Shown: positions 11,511 through 26,148, counted from the stretch's first letter. The stretch is DNA of 64,000 nucleotides from Osmia lignaria lignaria (GCF_051020975.1 NC_135044.1:6574501-6638500), one strand, 5' to 3'. Program-made: numbers and translations. Notes: a model not told the origin generated them from the sequence alone.

Positions 11511-12932
11511 TTAGTCGCAATCAAGTGTCACTAATACAAAGTTCAGGTATAAAAATAAAACAGTCACAAGCTTGAAGATGATTTTTCAAATATTTATTTA
11601 AATTGAATTAAAATTAAATTTATCATCACGAAACAGAATTTTTTTTTTATTCCATAAGGATCAAGATTTATAATAACAGAACATTTTGATCACTTTCAAC
11701 ACTTATTTTACGTGTAACATATCAATCTTTTTTATTTATTTATTTACAGTTCATAAATTTGTATGCATAAAAATGATTTTTGAAATACTCAATTCACGAA
11801 ATTAATTTACTGTAGGTTTTTGAAACACTTTAAAAGATTTGTAATACTTTAAATATGTGAAATGAAATGACACGGTAGAAAGTAGCACAGTTATCTGAAA
11901 TCTGTTTGCAACGTCCATTCTCTTGCTTCATGGTTAGTATGAAAATAGAAGGGATGTTCCGGTGGTTGTACCTCCCTACCCCCGATGGACGTTCCCCACT
12001 ATCAGCGGTATACCACCACCCCCAATCTCTTCGGTATCAAATAATTTCGTTGTCATCGTTGTAACGCCCCTCTGCGAAAGAGCACCTGCAGACGTTTATG
12101 GTCTGTGAAAGAGAAACACTTGAATCAAAACTGATTATTATTTAGAATTACACCGTGAAATCGGAACGGACAATTCGTGCATATAACTGATAAGCTTTCC
12201 CAACTTATTTCATTATAAATATATTTAAAAAATAGCTTTTAATATCGGGGATTTTATGTTGTTTTCATTAGGAATATAAATTGATAATTTTGTTAAAAAA
12301 ATAATTTTTCAGAAAATAATTCTTTACTGTTATATCAATTTCAATTTGCAGTGGCCATGTGTAATTAATTATAAAGAGATTTTGATAGATTTTACGTAAT
12401 TATAAAAATCATTATCTTGCACCAGCGTTCAAAAGAAAATAATGTTAGAAAATGTTATAGAAAAAGAAGCAATTTATGACTAAAATTCGTGAGGAGATAT
12501 TAATCTCGCAATATCTTTCGTATTTACGATTAACTACACATTGAACAATCCGCGGTAGAGAATTCCTTTCTCGTCCATCAATTGAAATGTTCAACCCTCA
12601 GAGGGTTGATTCTTATCGCGAATTATGTACGTATTTCCTTTTCATTGATATTCATTCTTTTCTATCCTATAGCATTGAAATCTTGATCCTAATTTAAATT
12701 TAAGGAAGTGCAATTATTATTTATACGCTACTTATTACTTATAATATTACTTATATTATGAGTAAAAAGATGTTTGAAAATTTTAATATTATACAAGCTT
12801 ATTTATCTTTATTATTATATCACAATTAAACAAAATTATTGGATTTGTAATAATCGTAACACCCACAATAGAATGCAGGTAAAGAACATTAATGATAGCT
12901 TGATACGGTGTCAGATACGCGCATGCGGTTTA
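11511..12932 (-). promoter_or_regulatory. Upstream region of rough
   Basis: No coding signal. A GC-richer block at about 11940-12110, containing CCTACCCCCGATGG and a run of CCACCACCCCC, stands out and is a candidate promoter or enhancer because of its position 430-600 bp upstream of the rough start codon. A perfect 17-bp palindrome CAACCCTCAGAGGGTTG lies at 12592-12608. Confidence 0.35.
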
Positions 12933-12993
12933 TCCAATGAATTTCCATTGGTTCTTCCACAATTACATTGATTTCTAGCTAGTCTGTGATTGG
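12933..12993. promoter_or_regulatory. Cluster of three CCAAT boxes between rough and EPG5
   Basis: CCAAT at 12933-12937 and inverted copies (ATTGG) at 12947-12951 and 12989-12993, between divergent genes. Such clusters are typical NF-Y sites in promoters; binding is inferred. An initiator-like TCAGT cluster follows at about 13609-13635. Confidence 0.35.
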
Positions 12994-13983
12994 TTGATGA
13001 TACGGCTACCATTGATATCACCCCAGCAGCGAATTATCCTGATAGGTAATTTTCACGCAAATATGAAACAATTGGGATTAACGTCGCAACGCAGACAAAG
13101 CGGAAATTCATCTCAATTCCAGTAAATGTTGCTTGATGATGAGCTCTTTTGTTTGTAATTGATTTCCAATTTCATTTTGTATTACGTCTGTCCAGTTCTT
13201 AATAAATTATTTATCGATGCAAGTATTTTAACTTCTTAATTTGTATGAAAAAACTACTTACAAAATGACAAAGTATTTTAATCACTTAAGAACTAAATTA
13301 AAAAGCAACAAACTGGCAGAGAAAGTAATTTTTGTTGTAATTTATAAATTCTTTTAAAGACAATGAAATTACGTGAATAACTTATTCACGAAATTGGACG
13401 TCATTAAATACCTGATTGAAATTTAATATACGTATGTATCGTTAATGAATGTTGGACATTCAAAGCAAATGCAATTTGTTCATAAATATTTTATTAATCA
13501 TTTATGAATCATTTTATATAAATATTTCGGATCGAGGTGAAAGCGATCGTTGTATTTAATTTAACACATAACTGTCTTGTTATTATCGTTTGAACTTGCA
13601 GGTCAAAGTCAGTCTCAGGTTGTTTAGTCAGTCTCGCTAAGACCGTCGCGGGATTCTCACTGGCAATGTCGTGTACTATCAAAATTAATAACTAATTCCT
13701 GTTCATGTATGTTTCTAGTGTTTTTCTATATTGCACAATTATACATTTTATTTATACATTTAATCGGATGATTTTTCAGGTGTTTCTACACATAGCCATT
13801 TGTATTTCAATGGATTCGCTAATGTGATTGAACGCAGAGTTAGGTATTATATCAAATTTTATTTGAAGATTAGTAAAATAATTGTTATTTTATTAATTTA
13901 TTATAAAAAATAATCTTTTATAACTGTATCAAAAATACGGATCAATGGGAACATTCGTTCATCGTTGCCATTTTGTTTTTCAG

Positions 13984-14151
13984 ATGGGTGCTTTGATGAG
14001 TGAAGACGACTCTTTAACAATCGAAAAGACATTTAATATTAACAACACAATGGACGATAAGAAAGAAGTATCAAAGGAAAAGGTCAGGAGAAAATCTCCT
14101 CCATCGCCCTCCCGTGATGCACGTACGTTCAGTGGTCTAAGTCGACGATTG
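13984..14151 (+). other. Candidate alternative first coding exon (EPG5 or an unknown gene)
   Basis: A strong acceptor (TGTTTTTCAG) is followed at once by ATG, then 56 open codons starting MGALMSEDDSLTIEK and ending ARTFSGLSRRL, then a good donor (TTG|GTGAGT) in phase 0. The next phase-0 exon on this strand is EPG5 exon 2 at 16156, so splicing would give EPG5 a different, longer N-terminus and put the tRNA gene inside its intron. It could also belong to a small unknown gene. I do not recognise the peptide. Confidence 0.45.
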
Positions 14152-15847
14152 GTGAGTCGTATCTTTTACATGTAATTTCTCCATTATGCATGACTAATAG
14201 CCGAAAACTACCCAGGAACTAGTTTTATTTCTATCTCTTTTCGTGTAGATTGTTTTTCAGTGTTTTATTTGTTAATTTACACCATAATATGACAAACAAT
14301 TTGCCATTCTTATCTCTCATTACTTATTATTAAGAAATATTATCCAAATGGTATATATTGATTTTGATGCTTTTTAGTACAATTTGAAGAAATATTTAAC
14401 ATTTTTATCAGAATCTATGTGTATCATTTAGGCAACATTTAATTTAATTAGAGCCAAAACGCGTCTCTCAAGTTGACAATAACTTGACGGACGAGGTGTA
14501 TTTTATAATGGAGGGTGGTTAGGATTTGGCGATTTGGGAGGGTCACTACTTATAGCCACCTCCTCGTGGTATGACCTGGTAATCGATATCGTTTCCTGTA
14601 GATTGTAGAGATTTAAAAACTTTTGAAATTTCAAGGAAAACGATATTGAGCTAAGAGCTGCAATTGTAAGTTCGTATATGAAAATTGAAGAATAAATTGA
14701 TCTCGATTTTATATTCAAGATAGTATATTGGTAATTTTTAATGTTGCAGTTTATCATCGATTGTGACCAGAAACAATAATTTTTTTATAATATAAGTTTG
14801 TATAATGTCAGGAAATCATCATGCTGCACGGTCCCTTTGGCGCAGAGGATAGCGCGTTGGACTTCTAATCCAAAGGTCGTGGGTTCGATCCCCACAAGGG
14901 ATGATAAAACGAATGAATCACCTTCATTTTGGTTTTTATAAGTAATATTTAACACATTTCCAATGTAATCAAATTGACTTGTTTCATCAATAAATTGTTA
15001 CGACGTGCGACGCCCAAATTTCCGGCAAGAGTACAGTGGAGTACATTGATGATTTATTTTAATAACAAGTTTTAATGTAACAGTATTTACACAATGTTCT
15101 AGTTTGTTATATTCGTAAAAATTAATTTTCCGTTATACACTTGCCTGGGAAAATGTTTGAAAACAATAATAAATATCAATTATGAAGAAAACACAATCTC
15201 ACAATGTCCCTAATTTGATTCCTAAATATAAATTAGTGAAAGACTATGCCTTTAAATCGTCAAAAATTTTTCTCGCAAATATTGTTTTCATATAAAATAA
15301 AGCTTTTTACAAAATTTCAGCTAAATTCGATTTAAAGGTTTTCGGAAATTTAGCCGGTTTTGAGAATTTCTAGTTTTTCTGTAATTTTATTTTCCCGGGG
15401 GAAGTTAACTGTACTCGATACTTTACCTACTGTTGTCTTATTTTATTACTTCCTGCCTGTAGTCGTACTTTTTATCATTGGATGATAACATTTTATTCTA
15501 TTTGTACAGGGGTCTCTGTAGATAAACTAGGAATTGAAAATATGTCATTTTCTTGACAGCTATTGTGTGAAATTTTCCATACGAATTTAGTATGTAAAAT
15601 GTTAAAATTAATGATTCAACAATACTAATGTTGAGTGTCGTATAAAAGTAAATTACTGTTGAATTTCAATATGTTTTCAAACGTAATAGATTATATAAGA
15701 ATCAATAATAAATACTAAACTGTAACGTTACGCATCAAGTAAATAACGTTATTGAAATTCATTGTGGAATAAACAATTTATAATTCATTGACTGAGCAAA
15801 AATTCGATGTATCTGAAGAGTATAATATAAAATTATATGTGTAAACA
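14152..15847 (+). other. Non-coding interval with a tRNA gene
   Basis: Apart from the tRNA at 14831-14903 and the repeat end at about 15393-15427, I see nothing coding. It is an intron if the 13984 exon joins EPG5, otherwise the EPG5 5' flank. Confidence 0.5.
14831..14903 (+). tRNA. tRNA-Arg (anticodon TCT)
   Basis: A 73-nt intronless cloverleaf. The acceptor stem GTCCCTT pairs with AAGGGAT (one G-U), D stem GCGC/GCGC, anticodon stem TTGGA/TCCAA with loop CTTCTAA (anticodon TCT at 14864-14866), T stem GTGGG/CCCAC with loop TTCGATC. It reads AGA codons as Arg. Internal A and B boxes are intact and a T-run terminator follows at about 14926. It lies between the candidate and the canonical EPG5 first exons, on the same strand. 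Confidence 0.97.
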
Positions 15848-18800
15848 ATGGAGATGTTAAAACGACAGGTAGAACTTTATTTTTTGTAGTTCTTTTACTT
15901 ATAAAGTTATTTCATTATAATTTAAGTTCTAAGCTCCTTATACATAGGAGAAGCATGTTTTTTAAATATATGTATAGAAACATTAAATTCAAAATATTTG
16001 AGTAAAGAATACACTTATGGGATTCACTAGTAATTTGACATTTAGTTTGTTTTGAAAACGTATCATAGGTTATGGTACGTTTGATGTTATTATTTCTTCT
16101 TTTTAATACTTAATATCATATATTAAAATTGCCTAATAATAAAATATTTTTCCAGAAAAAAGAAAAAGATAAGACTAGAAAGTTTCCTGTAAAACAGCAT
16201 ATACCAGAGGTTCCAATGGTGGAAAAGCACAAATGTTTTTCCAGCGAATCCTCTATAACTTACCCTAAAGGAGAATGTATTGAAAACATGGAAAGTGAAT
16301 TACATTCTGCAGCAATTGATACTGAAGAGTACGAGCAACAGTCTGCTCAGACAACTGTAATAGATGCAAAATGTAGTACAGAAGATACAAATAATGTAGT
16401 AAGTAATTTTAATATTTGAACTTCTTTGTAGTTGAGGTTTTATTAATGTTGTAACATGACAAATTCAATTCTAGGATGAAGTTGATGGTGGAATTGAAAG
16501 TATTTCAAAGAATATGCCACTGAAAAACACTATGGAAGAAGAGATAGAGAATATTAAAACATCAATTTCTACTGTAGAATTAGATGATCCTCCATCTGAT
16601 TCTCTCAAAAATGAAAGTACAGTATCTAGTCAATGTCAGTCTAGTTTGAGTCCCTCAGAATTGAAAAATGTGACACATGAAAGACAAACCACAAAAACAA
16701 AATCAAATTTTGTTATGAATAAAGAGGATATACATGCTACTTTTAAAGAAGTTATACCATTTACAGACATCCAGTTGGAATCATTATATAAAAACGATGA
16801 ATTAGCATCTATTGATATGTTTATTTCAGAATTCACAGAAACTCAACTTATCAGTAGTACAGTTAAACAGCAGCATAAATTATACGAGCTTCTAATGAAT
16901 TATCTTCGTGCCAGAAACCATTTAATTATTAACTCGCACGAACTGGAAGCACTGAAAAAAAGTTGTAGAGAAATACAAAAGCAATTATGGCAATTAGACA
17001 AGGCTTATATTACCGAATCAGGGGAATGTCAGGATGGAAATCCAGTTGTCGCTACTCACGAATATTCAATAGCACGTTTTAACAGTCGAGCATTAGTAAA
17101 TCTGTCTCGAAATTTATCAGCAATAAAGGAAATGTTGCACAATACCCAGGCATTATATTGTTATGAAGCAGAAACATTAAAATTACAAATTGAACATTAT
17201 ATTCAACGAGTGTGCACTTCTTGTAAGGAATTCGTAAATCTTCCTCAAAATGCCCCTGTAAATCTGTTATCAATGCATACATCGTCGCAAACTATTCCAC
17301 AATTGTTAGAAATTAGAACGTGCATCACAATATTATTTAATTTTCAAAGAAAATTATTAAAAGACGGGAGATTTGTAACAGAAACTAGAGATTGGCTTAC
17401 GAAGCTAGTAGCTATTTTATTAAGGGTAGCAACCTGGCAGGATCATCTATTTCTACTGAATCATATTTTAAGATGCCCTGGTGGAGTAATGAATTGGGCA
17501 TCTAGTTATATTCAACCTCCAGTACCACAGCAGTTTAATAAACTAAGCATATCACCATTGAATGATCCATATCTGGATCATGTAATAGCTACCCTAGCTG
17601 TTATTTTATTACCGATTAAAGAAAGGGAAAAATTTATTGAACAGGTATTTAAATAATTATAATATAGCAAATGATCTTTATATAAATAGCATAGTGTATG
17701 TTATTAGGTACAACTATCGTTGCAAGATGCATCGTGTAGTCTCAGTGATACAGTTTGGGTTATATTAGATGAAGAAGGCGAAGAAGATGAGGATATCGCT
17801 AACGCTGGTGTAAACTTATATGAAAGTGACCTTATTTCTTTGATTCGTCAAATTCCTTTTGATAAAATGTTTGAACATGTGTTGTACATTCAATGTCAGA
17901 ATGATGGTTATCACCAGGACAAACGCTATATTACACACCATCATTTACTGCGACTATTCGCATTTTTTACAACTGTTGTTAAACTTTTGAAACAAGGACT
18001 AAAAACATATGATTCTCCACGATATAGACAATTAACTAAACGATTAAGTGCATTAATCAGAGATATTGTGCAATATACTAGTGATCAGTGGGAAGAATTT
18101 GATAGAAGCCAGGTAGAGTTACCATGGTCTCACAATATTTCATAGTATCTTCATGTAACGACAAAAATTATTATTTAATTATGGTTTACAGATTACTGAT
18201 GCATCAGTATTGTTAAAACTTCAACTTGAATTCGATTGCTTTTTTCTAAGAGCAATTCTGTGTATATTTTCTTCGCGCCGCTTAGGCGCATGGCAATACT
18301 TAGCTACTGTTCCATATCATTTAATATCGTCCAACACTTTGTGGCAGATATTTTATATTTTACACACTGATTGTACGCAAACGGATATGTACAATTCTAA
18401 TACATGTATACGCAGTATGTACAACTGTATGTAATTTAAGAATAAATGGATATTGGGTAACATACAATTAAATATATTGGTGATATTATAGATTGGGAAA
18501 ATGAATTAAACAATCCTGAACTTCGTCAACAATTCGAAGAGAAGTTAAGTACCATGCCAGGAGATGAATCATATTTCCTTTTAACAACTTTTACCAATAT
18601 GGCTATGGCAAGAGTTGAGAAAGATTACCATTTCATAAGGACAACGACTATAGATTTATTTCAAGTATATATTGGGTATTTATTATATATTGTTTGAAAC
18701 ATGTGGGTAATGATTAATAGCTGTTATTTACAGATCGGATTTCTCAGTAAAAAGACACAACATTCTTGCTCAAAGGATGCTCGGTTTCTTTTATCAAATT

Positions 18801-21800
18801 TAACAAACAAATATCCTTCACTTTTATCAGATATTTTACAGAAGTTAAGAGATAACTTTGTGTTAGCTGGAAAGGTATAAATAAAAACGTTATTATATTT
18901 CTTTATGAATAATTCATGTTTGAATTAATTATTCTTACGTTTGTTATTTTCAGCTAAGTTTATATTTATTTACCGAATTGAAGATAGATAAATGGGTTCC
19001 ACAAGAGGAGGATATAAAAATTCTTTCTGTTTGGTTGCATCAACATCCATTAACATCGACTGAAAATCAATTAGCTCGTGTAATTCTTACTCATTTAAAT
19101 TGGGGATTTGATGAGTAAGAACATACTTTTTACCGTTAGATGAATAGGTATACTGCAATGAAGATATAATAATTTTTTTTGTTACAGGAATGGTACTTTA
19201 TATCTTCCTATTAATTTACATAGACGCATAGCGTTATTGATTGTTGAGTTAACGATGAAATATGTACCTGATACTTCCACTCAAGCATCTTTATTACAAG
19301 AAGGCGTTAAACAGGTACGATTTACAAATATCATGTAAATGCATATTTAATCAAATAAATTTATAATTTTTATTTATGTTAAATTATAATGTATAGGTTT
19401 CATCGATGATTAGGCCTCAGAATGCTCAGCATCCATTTTCATTGTGGGCATGGGATGTGATTTCAAGACTTAGATTACATCAACTTGACCAAACAGAAGC
19501 GCTTTGTCACAATGCTCTTTTAAATCCTGCTGAAGCATTTTCTAATGTACCTGATATGGATTCTGATTCATATTTAGAAATTTTAACCATTGGCATAAGG
19601 GAGAAACAACCAATTGCATGTTATGTAGCAACAGTTATGACATTATGGGGCCACTCTGTACCATTGATATGTTCAAAAGGTTTCAGCCAGTTACAAATAT
19701 TACAATATTATTGTAAATATGAACAAATACTTATATGTTTGCATCATATTATACCATTATTTTTGGAGTGCGTTGATTCATTACTCAAAAATGACAAATT
19801 TATTAGTTTGATTATGTCTCTAATTATGGCTGATCGATCCTACATGAAAATGGCTAAGAGTTTTATAGCTCCTGAATTCCCTGGAACGATATTGAAACAA
19901 TTTTCGAATATGATACATTCACATTTATATAATTTCAAAAGGTAATTAATTATTTTTTTGAAGAATACATTATCGAATATTAAATTATTGCTTTACAGGT
20001 ATCATTTACAAACTCCAAAGCATTTTGTATATTTATGGTTAAATGTACTTGTATTGATACCAGATTGGAATAAAGATCAAAGTATAATGTATTTGATGGA
20101 CACGGTCATTAGTGCTACATTCTTTTATGTAGATGTAAAATCAACAGTGGAAAATGTGTTTCATCGCCTTCTTTCCGTAAGAATATTTTAAATCTACATT
20201 ATTACTTATGTTTTAATCCTGTTATTATTATTCATTTTAATATATATCTTATTAAAATAGTTCATTTTAGTAAATTTATTTTGAATCCACTGATAGAATA
20301 TATTTATTTTACTAGCTTACCATACAGGAAAATGATGAGGTATGATTTTTTCCCCCTCGTTTAGAATACGTTTATTTACAATATTTTATAGCAGTGTTTA
20401 GTAGGAAATAGTTATTTTTAAATACTCCTACTTACATCTAAATTTAAATCATAAATTATCTATTCATATTAAAGTATGTTCCTAAGCCTGAAATTATAAT
20501 ATTTATAAGTTAATGAATTATTTTCAGAATACATCTAATCGAAATGTAATAGCATCATTTGGATCATTTTTTAATTGGGTAACTGGTTCATCCAATTCAA
20601 CTAGTGCCCTAGAAGGATCTACTCAATCAATTTGGGTTGCTTATCAAATATTGGTAACTGAACAATATAACAGAGAAATTAAAACTGGATTATGGCGTGA
20701 AATTCTAAGAGAGTTATCAATGCAGCCTAAAATTTCACTGGATACTGCTGTTAAAGTATGTATATCATGTTACAAAATGAATATATTTTAACATATGATA
20801 CCTGTTACATGCTTTTATTTGTATTTAATATTTATTTCAGAAAGCTTGTGTTACAGTAAAAATGCAACCATTTGGAGCCAATGGATTATTCATATACCGT
20901 TGGTCTCAACAAGCTCTAGATACACCTATGGATCACCCTATTTTGCCTTTGTTTTGGCAAAATTTCTTTGCTTTATTTCTTGCTAGAGTTCCAACAATGC
21001 CAGGGTTGGTTTTAAATGAAACAAATAAATTTCAGTTTCGAACATTTTACGTATACAAATTACAATGTAGCCTTCTCTTCTAGAGTTATTGATTATTGTG
21101 GAATTGGTGAAAAATTCTTTGAGGGCATGATTAATTTGAGTTATTTAAAAAAATTGAAAAAGCGATTGTACGATACGACTATGTACTTCCAATTAAAAGG
21201 CGAGACAGATTTGGATAATGGGAAGCCAATTACCGATGAGAGACGAATATTTTATTTTAATGCAGCGAAGTGTGTAATATTTAAACACGGTAGACAAACA
21301 AACTTGTCAAAATCAATATTTTAAAAATATTTTTGCAGATTTTATAAAACCTTGAGTTTATGGCTTGAGGAACCGAGATTACAGGAACCAAGCCTTTATT
21401 TACCTGCATTACCCCCACAATATATGTCACAAAAATTAATACAACTTATTCAAGACGATTGGGTAAGATATAAATATCTTAATTTACTTGTTATAAATAT
21501 AAATTTTTGTATTGTCTTTTATATTTATTTGAATAGGCTCCATGGTTAGAATATATTGATTATTGGACAATTCAACAAAATCAAATAATGGCAGTTAAAG
21601 AATGGGAGTATATGTGTTGTAGAGACCAAGAAAATCAATTTCCAAGAGAAACAGATGCACCAACAATGTTACTTAAAATGGTTGAACCATTACAGAGAAT
21701 TTTTAAAAGATTAACTACATATGAACATCCGGTTCCACCACCACTTTTAAGTCGAAATCAAATGGAGTTTAATTGCTTACTTAAGGAGAATTTATATAAT

Positions 21801-24800
21801 TCTGCTTCTGTTGTTAACTTTATTAAGCCATATTTTAAAGTAATATTAGATTATGCTCAAACGTATAATTTATTGGTTTCGGAGCACACAGCAGTAGATT
21901 CCAGTTTCTTGGAATTAATACCCATGCTTTATAAAGAACACGAGAACCAGGTAACACTGCATGCACTGTGTGATCCAGTAAGTCCAAATCAAAAACAAGT
22001 TAGATCAGGAACACCAGTTACTGTTCATTGTGCTGGTCCAGCAGTAATTAGAATTAAGGTAATTAGAAATTAATAATAGTTCTTTCTTACTTTATATATG
22101 GGTCATTTAATTTATTCATATAATGTTTTAATATTTAGGCACCGGAATCTCATATTAGTGATAGTGTTAATCACATGATAACACAAAATAGAGCAGAGTA
22201 TGAAAATTTATTGATAAAGGCTAGTCAGCCACCACCTAGTAAAGTAACTCAAGGATGTGTTTCTATAGATCACTTAGTCACGTATGTATATAATGTTCTT
22301 TACAAAGTGTATTAAAACATATTAATGTAAATATGAATTTTATTACAGAATGTTAGAACATGAAATAAGTATAAGTCGCACGAACGAAAATACAACGGTA
22401 CTACACAAACTTCAGGAAAGTGGAATTAAATTATTTTATTATCTCATAGATTGTTATACAGAGGAAGCATCGTTCTGTCCACCAACGAAACAACTTATTA
22501 CCACTTGTTTAGAAAAATTAGGGCAAGTAGGTATAATTGAGTTGTATATCAACAATTTTATTGAATACATTGTAATACAAATATTTTAACAGTCGTTTAT
22601 TAATGGAGAGGAAAGTCAGGCTCCACAGTTGTTAAACACTATAATACAAAAACAAAATCTGGGTGGTTTACTCGGACCTTATTTTACACCTGTTGCTGGT
22701 GGTGCTTCGGCATTGTTACAGATGTATCAAACCGTTGTTGAATTATCTACAGGCATGAATGTTGATCTTTGTTTCGTATTGTTATCGAAAGTACGTTGAT
22801 GCATGCATAAATTTTCTTGGTATCATTTATATATTATTTATTGCTTGTGATGTATATATTTTTATTTTAGTTTGACGTAGGATCTTGGTTAAATTATAAG
22901 CGTCCGAGATTGAGTGAACGATCAACATTTATAGACTTAGTATCTAGAGCTCTTTGCAATATTGGTTTCACTCCACAAGAGGAAAAATTGATATTACACG
23001 AGGTATTTATATAACAGGTAAACAGTGAATGGATTATAATGTTTTAAAACAATATTTTTTCTTACAGTTGTTTAGAAAGCATTTACAACTTATTTTGTTA
23101 CATAAATTTCCCGAACACTATGGTGAAGTTTTAAATGCTGTACTAAAAAGTAGTGAAAGTCAAAACTTGTCACTAGATGTTTGGCAAGATTTATTAAGAG
23201 TTCTTAGCGGCAAATCAAAAACATTTTCAGTTCATTTATCTAAAATTAGAGATGATATTCGTCACTATGCAACTGAGCAAAGGCTTCTTTCTTTACAAGA
23301 AGTACGTTTTTCAACATATGAAATAATAATTATTTTTTAACGTAGGTATAACAAATTCATATATTGTATGTTTTATTACAGATACATGACACAGCCATAT
23401 TATTAAGTAAACATTTTACGCAAGAACGTTTACAGTACGGTCTTTATGGATTATATCCAAAATATAGAGTTTACATTGAACCATTAAGCATATTTCTTGG
23501 CATGGTGGGTCATGCTCTTGTTGCGCTTACCCTTCAATTTGATAGAGGTTCTTTAGGAGATCAACGTAAGATTTTTAAATATAATATTCTGTCTCATTTT
23601 TGTAGTAAATATTATATCTATAATTTTATTGTTTGAAGTATGCGAAAAAATATGGCCTGTCTTAAATGAAATGTATTCGCCATGGGTTACACCATATTGG
23701 ACTCGGAATTTGAAGGAACCAACTGCTGCATGGATTCAACAGCTTACCGATGATAGATCCGTTTTGTTACCATGGATTATTACGGATGGTTTATTTGCAA
23801 ACAAAATTGTAGCAATGTTTGTCGAATGCATCCGTTTTGTTCTTGATACATTGCCAACATCCAATAAAGTTCTTTGCTTCATCTGGCAATTTTATGTGAC
23901 TAATTTTGCGCACGCATCAGTTAAAAATCATATTTTAAATGTCATTCATGGCAATTTTTTGACATTACCATGGGATCGATTTTACCCTACACTCAATGAT
24001 ATTGAATTCATGGTAAAAGTGGTTGATCAATACTTACCTGATAGTCACTTATTTCTTGGAAGTATATTTACATGCGTGAATTGGACAGCTTGGATGAATG
24101 ATCTATTAGCAACACAGTCATTATCGGTTGCAGCAAGAATGCATGTGTGTTTATTAAATTTATTGGTGAAGTTATCCAACGAACCAAATGTTAAACAGGT
24201 AATTGAAAAATTAAATACGAATCATTTAGAAAGGTTTAGCAAAATATAAAAATACTATATTGAAACAATTAACTTAATTAATATAAATTTGGGATTGTAT
24301 TATATTTTAGAATGACAAAGCACTTGATTTGGTCAATGAGGCTGACAAATTTTTTTGGCATCTACTAGATGCAACAGCATATGATCACGTAATTAATTGG
24401 TATGTTATGAGCTGTGATCCAAGAGTTGTTCTTTCTATTGATGATGGCCAAAATAATGCTATAGATACTGCTGTATACAAGTATGTATAATTATATTAGT
24501 TTGATTTTATAGTTACCTTAAATTAAATGCTTGCTAATAAATTTTATCTAATAGTTTATTAAAGATTGCAGCAGGCTATGACCCTGCTATAACTCATTTT
24601 CATCCTACTACATTAAAAAAGAGACAAATATACATTCGTTCTTCGGTTAAACTGTTGATCACCTGTTCGACTCGGCATAAATCATTGATATCTACATATC
24701 CAAAAGCATTTACCAATGTACTGTTAGAAATGTTAGACGATATGGAGTTTATTATTCTGAATAGTAAGTACAGAATGTTTATATTAAGTGATATTATGTT

Positions 24801-26148
24801 ATAGAAGTACTAATAGAAAAATAATTATTTAGCTGTTTCAGAATCACAACAAATTGCAGAAGCAAGTTTATTAGTAACCGAATTGCTTTATACTATGAAT
24901 CAAAGTGGGTTTCTTATGGAAAATCTCCGTACTAGCTGGACAACATGGCTTGCAGAAAGGAGAGCCACTAATCCAATTCTTATAGGTATACTTAAAGTCA
25001 TGACGACAACAGTTACTTCATCATCTATACTTGGAGAATTAATGGAGGCTGCTTTAGAAGCATATTTTAAATTTAATGGTATGAATTTTTTTACATTTCG
25101 CGTCCGTGTTTTCTCATATTTCGTAATTTTCTTCTCGAAGTTTGAGAACTTTTACAAAATATTCATTTGTATTTTAGCATTCGAGGATGTTACACCAACA
25201 TGGGCTTCAGTCTTAACAATTTTACAATCAGTAGTACCTAGACAACCACCATTGGAATCGTTATTGATTTCCGAAGGAAGACTTCTTGCTTTGTATTCTG
25301 TTTTACTTAAGCGACTTCCGTTATGTAGAGATATTAGGGAGGAAGGAATGCTTCTTATTAATTTAATTGACTGGATTGCTACTATTAAGGCAACGTTAGT
25401 ATTTTTATACTAATATGTGGGTATGAGTGCAACTAGTATATTGATTGTTTTACATTCAATTAATTTATTTACTTAGGGATATAAACGAAGAAAAATTACC
25501 TCTTTTATGGGCTAAAACGTGTGAATTAGCACACAGACAATGTCAGTACAGTGAAAATACAACAATTGCTGCCAGGGCTCTCAAAGGTTTAGCACACACT
25601 TTATTAACTATAGCAGATGATGGAGGACAAGGATGGGGAATATTAGGAGCAATTGGTCTTAGGAAAGCTTCTCCACTTTCGATTAGGTAAGTTTTTAAAT
25701 TATTTGTAATTACATTTACTACTAATTCTACTTCAAAATTAAAATTCTCTTAAAAAATTATTTACAACGTGTTAAAATTTGTATTTTCTGTTTATTTAGA
25801 TGTAGATTTTTAAGCCGGGCAGTAGCAGTATATTGTTTGGCCCAATTACCTGAATCAAAATCGGAAGAACAATTAGTGAGATTCACACCTTATGCACCTG
25901 GTGTAGCATCTACAGGAACAAGTGACCTCGATGCCGTAGAAATTCGGCCTAGCTCAGAAGCCATTAAAGCAATGCAAACTCTAGAAGGACTTGTACTAAA
26001 TAAACAATATTTGGAATTTAAAGGTGATATAGAACGTTCTATTAGATTAATCAGAGATCCTGCTAATTCTTTACATAATGCAACAGTAATTATAGGCGCA
26101 TTGACAACTGAACTTTATAATCAGAGATACTTGCATGTCTTAACATAG
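15848..26148 (+). CDS. EPG5: Ectopic P granules protein 5 homologue, autophagy tether
   Basis: Rab7 effector that tethers autophagosomes to late endosomes/lysosomes for fusion. Start ATG 15848 (MEMLKRQ joined to KKEKDKTRK resembles the basic start of human EPG5). Exons: 15848-15868, 16156-16398, 16475-17644, 17708-18112, 18192-18414, 18492-18664, 18734-18874, 18954-19114, 19188-19314, 19397-19941, 19999-20176, 20316-20339, 20528-20755, 20841-21004, 21084-21269, 21339-21462, 21537-22058, 22139-22281, 22349-22526, 22593-22790, 22871-23002, 23068-23301, 23382-23565, 23639-24198, 24311-24480, 24555-24763, 24842-25078, 25178-25394, 25477-25686, 25800-26148. Frame holds throughout: about 2551 residues against 2579 in human. 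Landmarks shared with human EPG5: DHLFLLNHILRCPGGV, WVILDEEGEEDED, FSLWAWDVISRLRLH, PILPLFWQNFF, GILGAIG and a C-terminal ALEGL-like helix (TLEGLVLNKQYLEF). The protein is mostly helical with no catalytic site. The donors after 21004 and 25394 are weak matches. Confidence 0.95.
20316..20339 (+). other. EPG5: Predicted 24-nt microexon of EPG5
   Basis: The segment sits between TTTACTAG and GTATGA and encodes LTIQENDE in frame between FHRLLS and NTSNRNV. Skipping it leaves the frame intact, so it may be constitutive, alternative or spurious. Confidence 0.55.
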
